64,000 nucleotides of DNA, taken from contig NZ_JQKB01000024.1 of the NCBI RefSeq assembly GCF_000745835.1, positions 24,530 to 88,529 on the forward strand, given 5' to 3'. Origin of the DNA: Belnapia moabensis DSM 16746 (GTDB taxonomy: Bacteria; Pseudomonadota; Alphaproteobacteria; Acetobacterales; Acetobacteraceae). Under the pieces are notes generated by a model. That model ran no database searches. It was not told the origin of the DNA and worked only from the letters and a program-made list of their open reading frames with translations. Positions 40,820 to 48,920 of the stretch are shown here, piece after piece (position 1 is the stretch's first letter; every line of letters starts with the position of its first letter). Position numbers and translations under genes: made by a program.

Positions 40820-42194
40820 GATTCAGGTGTCTGAGCCTGCCCAGCCACCCGCGGCGAGCTTGGCGGATGCGGCTGTGCAACTCGCGCAGCTGCCTCGCTA
40901 TCGGCGCTGGGGAACCCTGACGGCCGTGCGGGGGGCTGCCTTATCCATCAGCGGCCTTGGCAACCGCTTGGCGATCGGTGACCGCCTGCAGGTCGAACGC
41001 CCGGCGGACAAAAGCGGCCCCTCGGCAGGGGCGCCCGTCGTTCCATGCGAGATCGTGGCGTTTGCCGCCGACGCGGCGATCGCTGTTCCGGAGGGCCCCA
41101 CCGAAGGCCTCGCGCCCGGCGCCCGCGCCTGGCTGGAGGAAAGCCCGGTCCTCTACCCCAACGACAGCTGGCTCGGGCGGGTCGTCGACGGGTTGGGCCA
41201 GCCGCTCGATGGCTTGGGACCCCTACCGCGCGGACGTCGCCCGGCACCGCTGCGCCAGCCGCCGCCGGCCGCGCTCGGCCGTCGCCTCATTGGGGAGCGG
41301 CTCGAGACCGGGATCCGCACACTGGATGTGTTCACCCCGGTCTGCCGGGGGCAGCGCCTCGGTATTTTCGCCGCCTCCGGCGTCGGCAAGTCCACCCTGA
41401 TGGGCATGATGGCCCGCTTTATCAACGCGGATGTCATTGTCGTCGGCCTGATTGGCGAGCGTGGCCGCGAGGTCCGGGAGTTTCTCGACCGCACCCTGGA
41501 CCAGGCGGCACGGCAGCGCTGCGTTGTCGTCGTGGCCACCTCCGATCAGCCGGCCTTGGCCCGTCGCCGTGCAGCTCAGGCCAGCCTGGCGGTGGCCGAG
41601 TATTTCCGGACCACCGGCCGCCAGGTCTTCCTGCTGCTCGACTCCATCACCCGCCTGGCCCATGCCCAGCGGGAGATCGGGCTGGCGGCGGGCGAGCCGG
41701 CGACGGCGCGTTCCTATACCCCATCCGTGTTTACCGAGCTGCCCGCCTTGCTGGAGCGCGCCGGTCCTGGCCAGGAGGGGGAGGGGGACATCACCGCCAT
41801 CTTCACCGTGCTGGTCGATGGCGACGACCATGACGAGCCGATCGCCGATGCGGTGCGTGGCATCCTCGACGGGCATATTGTCCTGGATCGCCGTATTGGC
41901 GAGCGTGGCCGCTGGCCGGCGGTGGATGTGCTGCGCTCGGTCAGTCGGGCGCTACCACGCTGCCACAATGCGGACGAGAATGCCTTGCTCGCAGATGCCC
42001 GGCGGTTGTTGGGCGCCTATGCCGATATGGCAGAGATGATCCGCCTGGGTGCCTACCGGTCGGGCAGCGATGCCCTGCTTGATCTGGCAATTCAACGGCA
42101 GCCAGGGTTGGAGGGGTTTCTTTCTCAGGGCGTAGACGAGCGCTCCACCTCCGAGGCGGCCTTTGCGCAGCTGGCGGAGATTCTGCACCCTTGA
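40818..42194 (+). CDS. fliI: FliI, flagellar export ATPase
   Basis: FliI energises and unfolds flagellar export substrates. The 458-aa product has the Walker A loop FAASGVGKSTLMGMMARFIN, GLIGERGREVREFLDRTL, the Walker B VFLLLDSITRLAHAQREIGL, and the ATPase signature PSVFTELPALLERAGPG. ATG 40818 is chosen (AGGAT eight bases upstream) although it lies within a copy of the recurrent motif. It is alone here, away from fliH and fliJ. Confidence 0.97.
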   Translation: MIQVSEPAQPPAASLADAAVQLAQLPRYRRWGTLTAVRGAALSISGLGNRLAIGDRLQVERPADKSGPSAGAPVVPCEIVAFAADAAIAVPEGPTEGLAPGARAWLEESPVLYPNDSWLGRVVDGLGQPLDGLGPLPRGRRPAPLRQPPPAALGRRLIGERLETGIRTLDVFTPVCRGQRLGIFAASGVGKSTLMGMMARFINADVIVVGLIGERGREVREFLDRTLDQAARQRCVVVVATSDQPALARRRAAQASLAVAEYFRTTGRQVFLLLDSITRLAHAQREIGLAAGEPATARSYTPSVFTELPALLERAGPGQEGEGDITAIFTVLVDGDDHDEPIADAVRGILDGHIVLDRRIGERGRWPAVDVLRSVSRALPRCHNADENALLADARRLLGAYADMAEMIRLGAYRSGSDALLDLAIQRQPGLEGFLSQGVDERSTSEAAFAQLAEILHP

Positions 42195-42202
42195 GACATC
42201 TG

Positions 42203-42219
42203 GGCCTCGTTGTGAGGCC
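42203..42219 (+). terminator. Hairpin after fliI
   Basis: A perfect 6-bp stem GGCCTC/GAGGCC with a five-base loop, 9 bp after the fliI stop, in the convergent gap with the DUF1217 gene. No T-run follows. Confidence 0.4.
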
Positions 42220-42330
42220 TGGATGCGAGAGGCTGACGAGCACCACGATCCCGTCAGGGCAGCCCATGCTGCTGTGGCGTCAGCCGGTCATTGGGATCTG
42301 GCGGCTGGCCGCAGCCTCGATGGAGGGAGC

Positions 42331-43509
42331 CTACAGCAACGCGAACAGGGCCGCCGAGCTGGCGCCACTGAAGGCATTCTGATTGCTGAGATCCAGCGGC
42401 GCAAACAACTGCGTCATGGCCGACGCCGCGGCGGAGAGTGTGCCCTCTGCCGCACCAGACTTGGCCACGTACCGATCCAGCATCTGCCCAAGCTTCTTAG
42501 GATCCTTGAAGTCGGCGATATCCATCTTCGACTTGAGGATTCCGACCTGGCGATCGACGTCCACTTTGACGAAGGTCTCGGGCAGATTTAGAACTGACTC
42601 GACCACGGCAGCCAGGTTGCGGTCGGCGATGACACTGTACCAGTTTGCGGCTTGCGGCAGCATGCGCTTGGCATACAGGGCACGGCGCAAGGTATCCGAG
42701 GTATCGCCCACGCGCTGTTCAAAGCGCGCCTCGGTGAAGCGCGTGATCAGCTGCTCCATGAAGGATTCAGAGGTGACCTTGGGGCCGCCAACAGCCGCGG
42801 TGGCGGCGCGGCCTGCGGTCGTCTGGACCAGGGCGGCTGTGGCCGCCCCATCACTAACAAAGGCGAAATCCTTCGCTGCGCCCCGTCCCTTGGCATCCGA
42901 AAACACCAGGTCCAGACCGAAGGCTGTCACGCTGATATCCGCACGATTGCCATCGGCGCGACGCCAGGCCGCCTGCAGCACAGCTGCCAGCTCGGCGCGA
43001 TTGATCGCCTGGCTGGTATCGACATCCTTCACTGCAACGCCGCCAAAACTGCCGCTCACGCTGTCAAAGGCCTGGTCGGGTCGCACGCCCTCAATCCGCA
43101 CCGTGGCCCCCGCAGGCATGGCGGGGATGGCAGGCACCGAAACGCCTCCATAATTGAAGTCCCGGGCAATCTCGACAAACTGCGCATTGCTCATCCGCCG
43201 GGCAAGGGAGGTCGAGTTGGCGGTGTCGCTGTTCAGCACCTTCTCCATCAGGCCGTTCATGCCGACTTGAGCGTCGAGCCGATAAGCCGACAACACAATC
43301 CGCTGCAGCCGCGGGTCGGCCAGCATGTCTTTGGCGGTCAGCTTGGTGGGCAGCTTTGCCCGCAAGTACGCCACGTCGTTTTTCAGCATGGGGTCTTTGG
43401 AGAAGCTCACAAAGTCGGCAGGCGCCTTGGCTTGCAGGAGCCGCCAACCCGCGGATCCAGCCGGTATGGCCAGCGGCACCGACGAGCCAAAGGCGCTGCC
43501 GATCGTCAT
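42331..43509 (-). CDS. DUF1217-family flagellar protein
   Basis: A 392-aa protein with repeated helical hairpins of the DUF1217 type: FSKDPMLKNDVAYLRAKLPT, AKDMLADPRLQRIVLSAYRL, and a second set ADRNLAAVVESVLNLPETFV with VDRQVGILKSKMDIADFKDP. The family is found in alphaproteobacterial flagellar clusters (recalled). Function unknown. It is the last gene after fliC-flaF-flbT-flaG and overlaps flaG by 4 bp. Confidence 0.8.
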   Translation of the reverse strand: MTIGSAFGSSVPLAIPAGSAGWRLLQAKAPADFVSFSKDPMLKNDVAYLRAKLPTKLTAKDMLADPRLQRIVLSAYRLDAQVGMNGLMEKVLNSDTANSTSLARRMSNAQFVEIARDFNYGGVSVPAIPAMPAGATVRIEGVRPDQAFDSVSGSFGGVAVKDVDTSQAINRAELAAVLQAAWRRADGNRADISVTAFGLDLVFSDAKGRGAAKDFAFVSDGAATAALVQTTAGRAATAAVGGPKVTSESFMEQLITRFTEARFEQRVGDTSDTLRRALYAKRMLPQAANWYSVIADRNLAAVVESVLNLPETFVKVDVDRQVGILKSKMDIADFKDPKKLGQMLDRYVAKSGAAEGTLSAAASAMTQLFAPLDLSNQNAFSGASSAALFALL

Positions 43510-43835
43510 GCGAGCACCGACACCGGCGGCGTCATCGCAGCCGGCTTCTCCGATTCCGGCTGGTAGCCGACCGGCAGCCGCACCACCACACGGTCCGTCG
43601 TCGGGTCGCGCATCTCGGAGTACAGTCGCATAGTGGAGCCGTCGAGCCGGACTTCGAAACCCGCATTGCTCGGCGCGACGCGCTTTTGCCGATCATTCAG
43701 CTGCACATCCTGACCACCGGCCGCAGCAACGGGCGGATCCCGCCGCTCCTCCGCCTGGGTGCGCAGTGCGGGCTGGGTTGGCTGCTCGAGGCCCGCTACC
43801 AGCTTGCTCTTCGACTGAACCGGCTCAATCATCAC
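43506..43835 (-). CDS. FlaG-like protein
   Basis: A 109-aa protein with a disordered Gln/Pro/Ala-rich N-terminus and a C-terminal domain NAGFEVRLDGSTMRLYSEMR followed by DPTTDRVVVRLPVG, matching the FlaG pattern f-v-d---v-v-v-D--T--viR-iP. FlaG proteins influence filament length. Coupled to the DUF1217 gene (4-bp overlap) and about 70 bp downstream of flbT. Confidence 0.65.
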   Translation of the reverse strand: MMIEPVQSKSKLVAGLEQPTQPALRTQAEERRDPPVAAAGGQDVQLNDRQKRVAPSNAGFEVRLDGSTMRLYSEMRDPTTDRVVVRLPVGYQPESEKPAAMTPPVSVLA

Positions 43836-43904
43836 CGTGACTCCTAACCTGATCCTTTGGCCATTCGACCCGGGTTATCCTGGTTCATGGTTCACGGCAT
43901 TATC

Positions 43905-44402
43905 TCACTGTGCCGCAACCAGAAGCGCTGGTGTGTGCCTCAAATTGGCGGCGCGAGCCTCCGGCTGCGGATTCGCCGATGGTGCGACCTCGCGGCGGAA
44001 GCGGTCGGGCGGCGCCTGATTCAGCAGGGCTGCTTCATACAGCAGGAGATCCCGCAGCACGCCCAAGGCCCGATAGACATTGCCAACCTGGACCAGGCGC
44101 ACAGCTTCGGTTAGCATTTGCAGGTGCTCTGCTTTGACAAATGCCGTGCGCAGCTGCGCAATCTGCTCAAGGAAGGGCTGCGCGGAGCCAAGCTCAATGC
44201 GCGTATTGAGGAGGACATTCTGGGCCGCGAAATACGCAGCGCGTACAGGAGTACAAGCTTCTGCCTCATGCATGATATCCTTCTCTCGAAGAATATGCGC
44301 AACGTTTTGCACAAGAAGGTTGTTGCGGCGATCGCCGTTGCTGATAACTGCACCATTGATGAATAGCTGCTCGGAAGGTCCGAGCTTCAGGACGAGCGAC
44401 AT
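43905..44402 (-). CDS. flbT: FlbT, post-transcriptional flagellin regulator
   Basis: FlbT binds flagellin mRNA leaders and represses or activates translation until the hook is built. The 165-aa product has LVLKLGPSEQLFINGAVISN, RRNNLLVQNVAHILREKDIM and VRAAYFAAQNVLL, the core of the family, with a longer, divergent C-terminal tail rich in Pro/Ala/Arg. It overlaps flaF by one base. The partner flagellin gene lies immediately upstream. Confidence 0.93.
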   Translation of the reverse strand: MSLVLKLGPSEQLFINGAVISNGDRRNNLLVQNVAHILREKDIMHEAEACTPVRAAYFAAQNVLLNTRIELGSAQPFLEQIAQLRTAFVKAEHLQMLTEAVRLVQVGNVYRALGVLRDLLLYEAALLNQAPPDRFRREVAPSANPQPEARAANLRHTPALLVAAQ

Positions 44403-44824
44403 TAGGTCGCGGACTCCTGGGTTGTGGGCATGGGTTTCAAGCCCTGCATGATGATATGGTTGACGTCGATCAGTGCATTTGGAGATGCTCGCTCTCGCAT
44501 CACGCGGTCCCCTTCTAAAAGTACCCAGCGCGCAAGAGAGAACAATCTAGCCTTACTCACATCGTCCCAAGCGTTACCAGCTGCGGCCAAGTCGACGGCG
44601 AAGGCGCTCCACACTTTGTAATTTTCATGGATTGCGCGTGACAGCGCAGCGGGATCCGCATCAAAGCGACACGCATCTTGCAGCAGCGCAGTCGCGTTGC
44701 TGAGCACGCGATACTCTATATCTCTTGGCGTCTCAGTTTGTCGGATCACTGACCCATAAGCTGTAGCCGCCCCGCGAGGACGGGAGATTGCCACATGCAA
44801 GTCGGACCCAATCTCGCTTAACAC
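44402..44824 (-). CDS. flaF: FlaF, flagellin synthesis partner of FlbT
   Basis: FlaF acts with FlbT to control flagellin output. The 140-aa product carries YGSVIRQTETPRDIEYRVLS, LSRAIHENYKVWSAFAVDLA and AWDDVSKARLFSLARWVLLE, the conserved FlaF pattern. The first 20 residues look non-family and the true start may be downstream of GTG 44824. It lies about 105 bp after the fliC stop, past a strong hairpin. Confidence 0.9.
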   Translation of the reverse strand: MLSEIGSDLHVAISRPRGAATAYGSVIRQTETPRDIEYRVLSNATALLQDACRFDADPAALSRAIHENYKVWSAFAVDLAAAGNAWDDVSKARLFSLARWVLLEGDRVMRERASPNALIDVNHIIMQGLKPMPTTQESAT

Positions 44825-44899
44825 GGGGATCTCTCTATCTCGTCAGGGGCTAAAGCAACCAGCAAGCAAAGAAACTTTAGAATCACGCCGAAGCAGATT

Positions 44900-44921
44900 G
44901 GGCGCGGCCGAAGCCGCGCCC
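44900..44921 (-). terminator. Strong UUCG-loop hairpin after fliC
   Basis: On the leftward transcript the stem GGGCGCGGC/GCCGCGCCC closes a UUCG tetraloop, the most stable kind, 8 bp after the fliC stop. No T-run follows. It may stabilise the flagellin mRNA 3' end or partly terminate before flaF-flbT. Confidence 0.6.
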
Positions 44922-44928
44922 GTTGATG

Positions 44929-46482
44929 CTACTGAAACAGCGACAGGATGCTCTGCGGTGCCTGGTTGGCGATCGAGAGCGCCTGAGTGCCAAGCTGCTG
45001 CTGCACCTGCAGAGCCTGCAGACGGGCGGCTTCGGCCGACATGTCCGCATCCACGAGGGCGCCAACACCGGTGGTCAGAGTATCGACCAGCTTGTCCATG
45101 AAGGACTTCTGCGTGTCGATTCGGGCGCCTGCCGAACCGAGGGCGGCGGCTGCGTTGGTTGTAACGGACATAGCCGCGTCAGCCTTCGCCAGCAACGCCG
45201 CGTAGTCGGTCGGAGGGAACCGGAAATCGCTCAACGTATGGCTAGCCGCTGCGGTCAACGTTACAGTCGAACCAGAGACGCCCACGGTAAAGCCGCCACC
45301 CATAGCGGCCGTGAGAGCCGTAGCGAACTCCGCACGCATACCCGGCGAACCTCCGGACACATTGTAGTCGCTCACAACTGCAGCGTTGAGTGCGTAAGTA
45401 TTCACACCATTGCTGTCAGTGTTCAAGATTGTACCCGAAGTCGCGTTGGCGACCTGGAACTTGGCGGTCGTGACTGCACTGGTACCGGTGTTGGTATAGC
45501 TCAACTGCATCAAATCACCGAGCGCCAGCGGCTTATTGGCGTTGAAGGTCATCGACACCTTGTCTGAGCCACCAGTCGTCGCGTAGTCACCGCCAGTGTT
45601 GTTCTGGACGAAAAAAGCATCCTTGTTGAAGGACACGCCGACTTCCCGGTTCTTAGCAGAGACAGTCAGTACGCCCGAGGCAGAAGTGACTTTGAACCCA
45701 GCAGCATCAAAACTGGTGTTAGCAGCTACTTTAGCAGCGATCAGGTCGTCCGTAATGTCCGTCGTGGCGAAACTCGTTACGATTGACCTAGCTTTACCTT
45801 CGGCATCGGTATAGCTGAAAATAACTTGACCGCCGTTGTCGTCGTTGGTGCCAGGCGTTCCGCCGCCGGTGAAGGAGTAGTCGATCGTCTTCTCAGCATC
45901 GGTCGCGTTTGCCAGGATGGTGTCGGCCTTGGACAGCACCGACAGATCCTGCAGACTCGCAAGACCGGCACCCTGCTCCACGCGCAGATCCTGGTTTTTC
46001 ACATCAATATAGGTAGGAGTGGAAACACCGCCCACATTGTTCACCGAGGCGACCACGCGCTGCTGGCCGAGACTGTTCAGCATGTTGACGCTGTTGTAGG
46101 AAGAGGCGTCGATGGTGCTCTTCATCTGGGCGATGAGCTGGTCGATGTCACCCTGGATCTGCGCCTTATTCTTGGATGGATCCTGCGCAGAAGTGACCTT
46201 CTCTTTGATCTGCTTTGCCAGATCGGCGAGCTGCTCGGCGCCGCTGCGGGCGGTGCCAACGATGGAGGCGGCGGTCGAGAGATTCTCGCTGACCTGTTTA
46301 AAGTTGCCGATATCGGCCCGCATCGTAGTCGCAACTGCCCAAGTCGCAGCGTTATCCTTCGCGGAAGCGACCTTCAGACCCGTGGAAATACGATTCTGAG
46401 TCTCAAGTAGGCTCTTCTGCGTCATCTGCAGCGACTGCAGAGCCGTCATCGCGCCAGTGTTGGTGAGAATGGAAGAAGCCAT
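44929..46482 (-). CDS. fliC: Flagellin
   Basis: The 517-aa filament subunit. ATG 46482 is preferred (GGGAG ten bases upstream). The N-terminal D0/D1 helices (MASSILTNTGAMTALQSLQM, KSLLETQNRISTGLKVASAK) and C-terminal helices (ALVDADMSAEAARLQALQVQ, IANQAPQSILSLFQ) are intact. The variable D2/D3 part (about residues 175-430) is Thr/Ser/Gly-rich, giving lower local G+C. This is the only flagellin in the window. It has a long leader (nearest promoter motif 147 bp upstream), which fits FlbT control. Confidence 0.98.
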   Translation of the reverse strand: MASSILTNTGAMTALQSLQMTQKSLLETQNRISTGLKVASAKDNAATWAVATTMRADIGNFKQVSENLSTAASIVGTARSGAEQLADLAKQIKEKVTSAQDPSKNKAQIQGDIDQLIAQMKSTIDASSYNSVNMLNSLGQQRVVASVNNVGGVSTPTYIDVKNQDLRVEQGAGLASLQDLSVLSKADTILANATDAEKTIDYSFTGGGTPGTNDDNGGQVIFSYTDAEGKARSIVTSFATTDITDDLIAAKVAANTSFDAAGFKVTSASGVLTVSAKNREVGVSFNKDAFFVQNNTGGDYATTGGSDKVSMTFNANKPLALGDLMQLSYTNTGTSAVTTAKFQVANATSGTILNTDSNGVNTYALNAAVVSDYNVSGGSPGMRAEFATALTAAMGGGFTVGVSGSTVTLTAAASHTLSDFRFPPTDYAALLAKADAAMSVTTNAAAALGSAGARIDTQKSFMDKLVDTLTTGVGALVDADMSAEAARLQALQVQQQLGTQALSIANQAPQSILSLFQ

Positions 46483-46628
46483 AACCTTCAAGCTCCCTTT
46501 AAGGGCTCAAGCTGTGGGAGCGCCTTCTGACGCAGTATCGCGGGCCGACCGTTTGTCAACCGAAAGCGATGAACCTTGATAACCAATTTCCAGAATTTTT
46601 AGCAAGCAAAAGTGTGCCTCTGAATATC

Positions 46629-46636
46629 TTTCGCAT
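46629..46636 (-). promoter_or_regulatory. ATGCGAAA motif upstream of fliC
   Basis: The 8-bp core overlaps the TAA stop codon of the flgN-like gene and lies 147 bp before the fliC ATG. If it marks the promoter, the flagellin mRNA carries an AT-rich leader of well over 100 bases. Confidence 0.6.
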
Positions 46637-47004
46637 TAGGCCGTGCGGTTGATGCTGGCCGCCAGTGTGTGCCGCAGCGACCGGCGCGGTCCGCCCGTTC
46701 CCTGATAGGTGCCGGGATCGGCTGCCGCCGACAGCTCCGTCCGAAGACGATCCTGCACCGCCTCCATGGCGCCCGCCACCGCGCCGAGCACCAGCGCATT
46801 CTCCTCAGCCACCGCCAACATTGCCCGCAGCGCATCGCGCTCGGCCGCTGTCGCAGCCGGGCCGGCCGCCTCCAGCTCGGCGAGGGCGTCGCGCTTCGCC
46901 TCCATCAGCTCGGTTAGCTCGGGCAGGGAGGCCCGGCGTGCCGCCGCGGTCTCCTGGTTCAGCACAGCCTGCAGCTGCTGCGCCGCTTGCACCAGCGGGC
47001 TCAC
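46636..47004 (-). CDS. flgN: FlgN-like export chaperone
   Basis: A 122-aa all-helical protein. SPLVQAAQQLQAVLNQETAA then LPELTELMEAKRDALAELEA matches the FlgN pattern of two long helices with a K-aLL/AL-EL core. FlgN escorts FlgK and FlgL to the export gate. It overlaps the flgJ stop by 4 bp and precedes fliC. Confidence 0.75.
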   Translation of the reverse strand: MSPLVQAAQQLQAVLNQETAAARRASLPELTELMEAKRDALAELEAAGPAATAAERDALRAMLAVAEENALVLGAVAGAMEAVQDRLRTELSAAADPGTYQGTGGPRRSLRHTLAASINRTA

Positions 47005-47357
47005 GACGTCACCGCCGGCGCGGCCACATCGTGCGAATCCGGAGTGGCCGAGGACGACCTCTGGGCGCCTAGAATGGCGCCTTCCAGAGCACGGGAGAGG
47101 CCAAGGCCACCGCGCGTCATCATGGCCTCGCCCAGAGCCTCGTTCATGAAGGTGTCAAAACTGCGGGCGCCAATGCCGCCGCCGAACAGCCCGTCCTCCT
47201 TCGGGGCCGGGCGGGCAGATTTCAGCATCTCCGCCGCAAACGCACTCTCCAGCCGGCGAGCCGCCTGGCGTACCGCCGGCGGCGCCGCGTGCGGCCCGGT
47301 CGGGGAAGGCGCCTCGGCGCGCCGCGCGATCGGGGAGGGGGGTGAGACTGCATCCAT
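47001..47357 (-). CDS. flgJ: FlgJ-type rod-binding protein
   Basis: A 118-aa protein consisting only of the FlgJ N-terminal rod-capping domain (AARRLESAFAAEMLKSARPA, RSFDTFMNEALGEAMMTRGG, LGLSRALEGAIL). The muramidase half found in enteric FlgJ is absent, as is usual in alphaproteobacteria; the separate transglycosylase at 10503-11501 may replace it. ATG 47357 fits the motif 69 bp upstream. Coupled to the flgN-like gene. Confidence 0.85.
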   Translation of the reverse strand: MDAVSPPSPIARRAEAPSPTGPHAAPPAVRQAARRLESAFAAEMLKSARPAPKEDGLFGGGIGARSFDTFMNEALGEAMMTRGGLGLSRALEGAILGAQRSSSATPDSHDVAAPAVTS

Positions 47358-47425
47358 GAGGCACCGCCGCTGCAAAAACCAGTTCTCACCATCACCGATT
47401 TTTGCTACAGCGAGCAAGCCGTAAA

Positions 47426-47434
47426 TTTTCGCAT
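47426..47434 (-). promoter_or_regulatory. ATGCGAAAA motif upstream of flgJ
   Basis: A copy of the recurrent element 69 bp before flgJ, the first gene of the flgJ-flgN pair. Confidence 0.65.
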
Positions 47435-47558
47435 ATCGGCAAACACTAGCCCTCCAGAAGGACGGTTCCTGAACTCCAGAAGGAGCTGTTCCTGCCGTGC
47501 CAAGCGCGGCCGTTGGGGCCCTGTATTCGGGGGTCCGACCGATGGAGGAGTGCGTGTT

Positions 47559-48035
47559 GTGAGTGACTGCGAAGCCGCGGATGTTCTCGAGGAAGACCGC
47601 CGCCGTCATCAGATCCGCCGCCGGGCCCTACCGGCGGGGCGGCGCGGCGAATTTGACCGGCGCTTGCTCGCCGGGGAAGACATCAGCCGCCTGGCCCGGA
47701 TCTTTGGCATCGAGCTGTGGTACGCGCAGCGCCGGGCCAAGCGCGTCCTGGCCCGGGCAGCCCTGGAGGCGGGTGACCAGACGGCTGAGGCGCCGCGGCC
47801 CGCCGCCTCGCAGGTCCCAGCGCTGTCCGAGCACATGACCCCGACGGAATATGCCTGCAGCCTGCTTGGAGCCCGCGTGTGGCCGCTGCGCGGTGGCTAT
47901 TACATGCTGGATGGCTATCACGCCGGACCGCGCGAGGTGACCCGTGCGGCCAACCGCCTGCTGCGGGAGCGTGGCCTGGCGGAGATTCCCTATCCCGGTC
48001 TGGTCCCGCTGCAGCGCGGCCAGCAGTGGCCCTGA
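47559..48035 (+). CDS. Possible HTH DNA-binding protein in the flagellar locus
   Basis: A 158-aa protein starting at GTG 47559 with GGAGGAG eight bases upstream. The basic N-terminal half contains RRLLAGEDISRLARIFGIEL then WYAQRRAKRVL, which resembles a helix-turn-helix with a recognition helix. The C-terminal half has a compact module (LLGARVWPLRGGYYMLDGYH, REVTRAANRLLRERGLAEIP). It is divergent from flgJ and precedes a prepilin peptidase by 15 bp. It could regulate the locus, but the HTH call is only pattern-based. Confidence 0.6.
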   Translation: MSDCEAADVLEEDRRRHQIRRRALPAGRRGEFDRRLLAGEDISRLARIFGIELWYAQRRAKRVLARAALEAGDQTAEAPRPAASQVPALSEHMTPTEYACSLLGARVWPLRGGYYMLDGYHAGPREVTRAANRLLRERGLAEIPYPGLVPLQRGQQWP

Positions 48036-48050
48036 TCGCGCCGGCTGATC

Positions 48051-48803
48051 ATGACCGCTGAGATGGTGCCCACTCTGCAGCAGGCGGTTGCCGCAGCCCT
48101 GCTGGGCACGCTGCTGGGGCCAGCCTTGGCGCGCTTCGCTACGGCGCAGATTGCAGCCCTCGACAGCCGCGCGGGCAGCCGGCAGCGGGGCCTGGAGATC
48201 GGCGAGGCGTTGCAGCGTTGCAGGGCAGCCGGCCTGGCTGTGCCACGGCACTGGTGCTGGACCCATACTGCCGTCCTGGCGCTGGCCCTGGGCGGAGGCT
48301 GGCTGCTGGGTGGTGGTGGCGCGGCTGGGCTGTATTTGGCCCTGGCCTTTGCTTTGGCCAGTTTTGCCGCCCTGCTGGATCTGCGCGCCTTCTGGATGCC
48401 GGACAGTGTGACGCTGCCGCTGTTCTGGCTGGGGCTGCTAGGGGCGGCGCTGGGTGTGGCGCCCGTATCGCCGGCCGATGCCGTGTTGGGCGCGGCGGCC
48501 GCCTGGATGCTGACCGCCAGCCTGCAGGGGCTGGCACGATGGCGTTGGGAGGGGCCCGTGCTGGGCGATGGCGATGTCAGGCTGCTCGCCGCCTGCGGCG
48601 CCTTAACAGGCCTGAGCGGCTTGCCGCGCTTTGTAGCCCTGCTGGTCACCGCTGCCGTAATCTTGGAGCTGGTCTGGTCCTGGGCGCATCCGCGTGAGCC
48701 TCGACAGGGGCAGCCTTCGGAGCAGGCGGACTGGCTGCCCTTTGGCGCCGCCATCGTCGCCGCCTGGATGGGCAGCATGGGCTTGGCCGCGGTCCTGCCC
48801 TAG
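48051..48803 (+). CDS. A24-type prepilin peptidase without the methylase domain
   Basis: A 250-aa multi-helix membrane protein. The two catalytic aspartates fit: D110 in FAALLDLRAFWMPD, and D175 in LGDGDVRLLAACGALTG (GxGD motif). Membrane segments include LALAFALASFAALLD, LPLFWLGLLGAALG and LPFGAAIVAAWMGSMG. The N-terminal cysteine-bearing methylase region of PilD is absent, as in TadV/CpaA enzymes. No pilin genes are nearby, so its substrate is unknown. It forms a unit with the HTH-like gene. Confidence 0.85.
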   Translation: MTAEMVPTLQQAVAAALLGTLLGPALARFATAQIAALDSRAGSRQRGLEIGEALQRCRAAGLAVPRHWCWTHTAVLALALGGGWLLGGGGAAGLYLALAFALASFAALLDLRAFWMPDSVTLPLFWLGLLGAALGVAPVSPADAVLGAAAAWMLTASLQGLARWRWEGPVLGDGDVRLLAACGALTGLSGLPRFVALLVTAAVILELVWSWAHPREPRQGQPSEQADWLPFGAAIVAAWMGSMGLAAVLP

Positions 48804-48808
48804 GGGCA

Positions 48809-48828
48809 GGCTGCGGCCTGCCGCAGCC
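48809..48828 (+). terminator. Hairpin after the prepilin peptidase gene
   Basis: A perfect 9-bp stem GGCTGCGGC/GCCGCAGCC 6 bp after the stop codon, followed by a second related GC-rich dyad. No T-run. Confidence 0.45.
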
Positions 48829-48897
48829 CAGCCGGCTGCGGCAGGCCGCGGAACACCCACCAACAATCGTGACCCCGTCTGGCAGCAGCGGCGCATC

Positions 48898-48919
48898 GGC
48901 GCCGCTGCTGCGGCGCCGG
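48898..48919 (-). terminator. Hairpin after the bactofilin gene
   Basis: A perfect 9-bp stem CGGCGCCGC/GCGGCGCCG with a TGCT loop, one base beyond the bactofilin stop codon, in the convergent gap with the prepilin peptidase. Confidence 0.5.
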
Positions 48920-48920
48920 A

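Noticed and set aside
47559..48035. Calling the HTH-like gene a known flagellar master regulator
   Set aside because: No match to FleQ, CtrA, FlhDC or GcrA signatures; the HTH call is weak, so no name was given.
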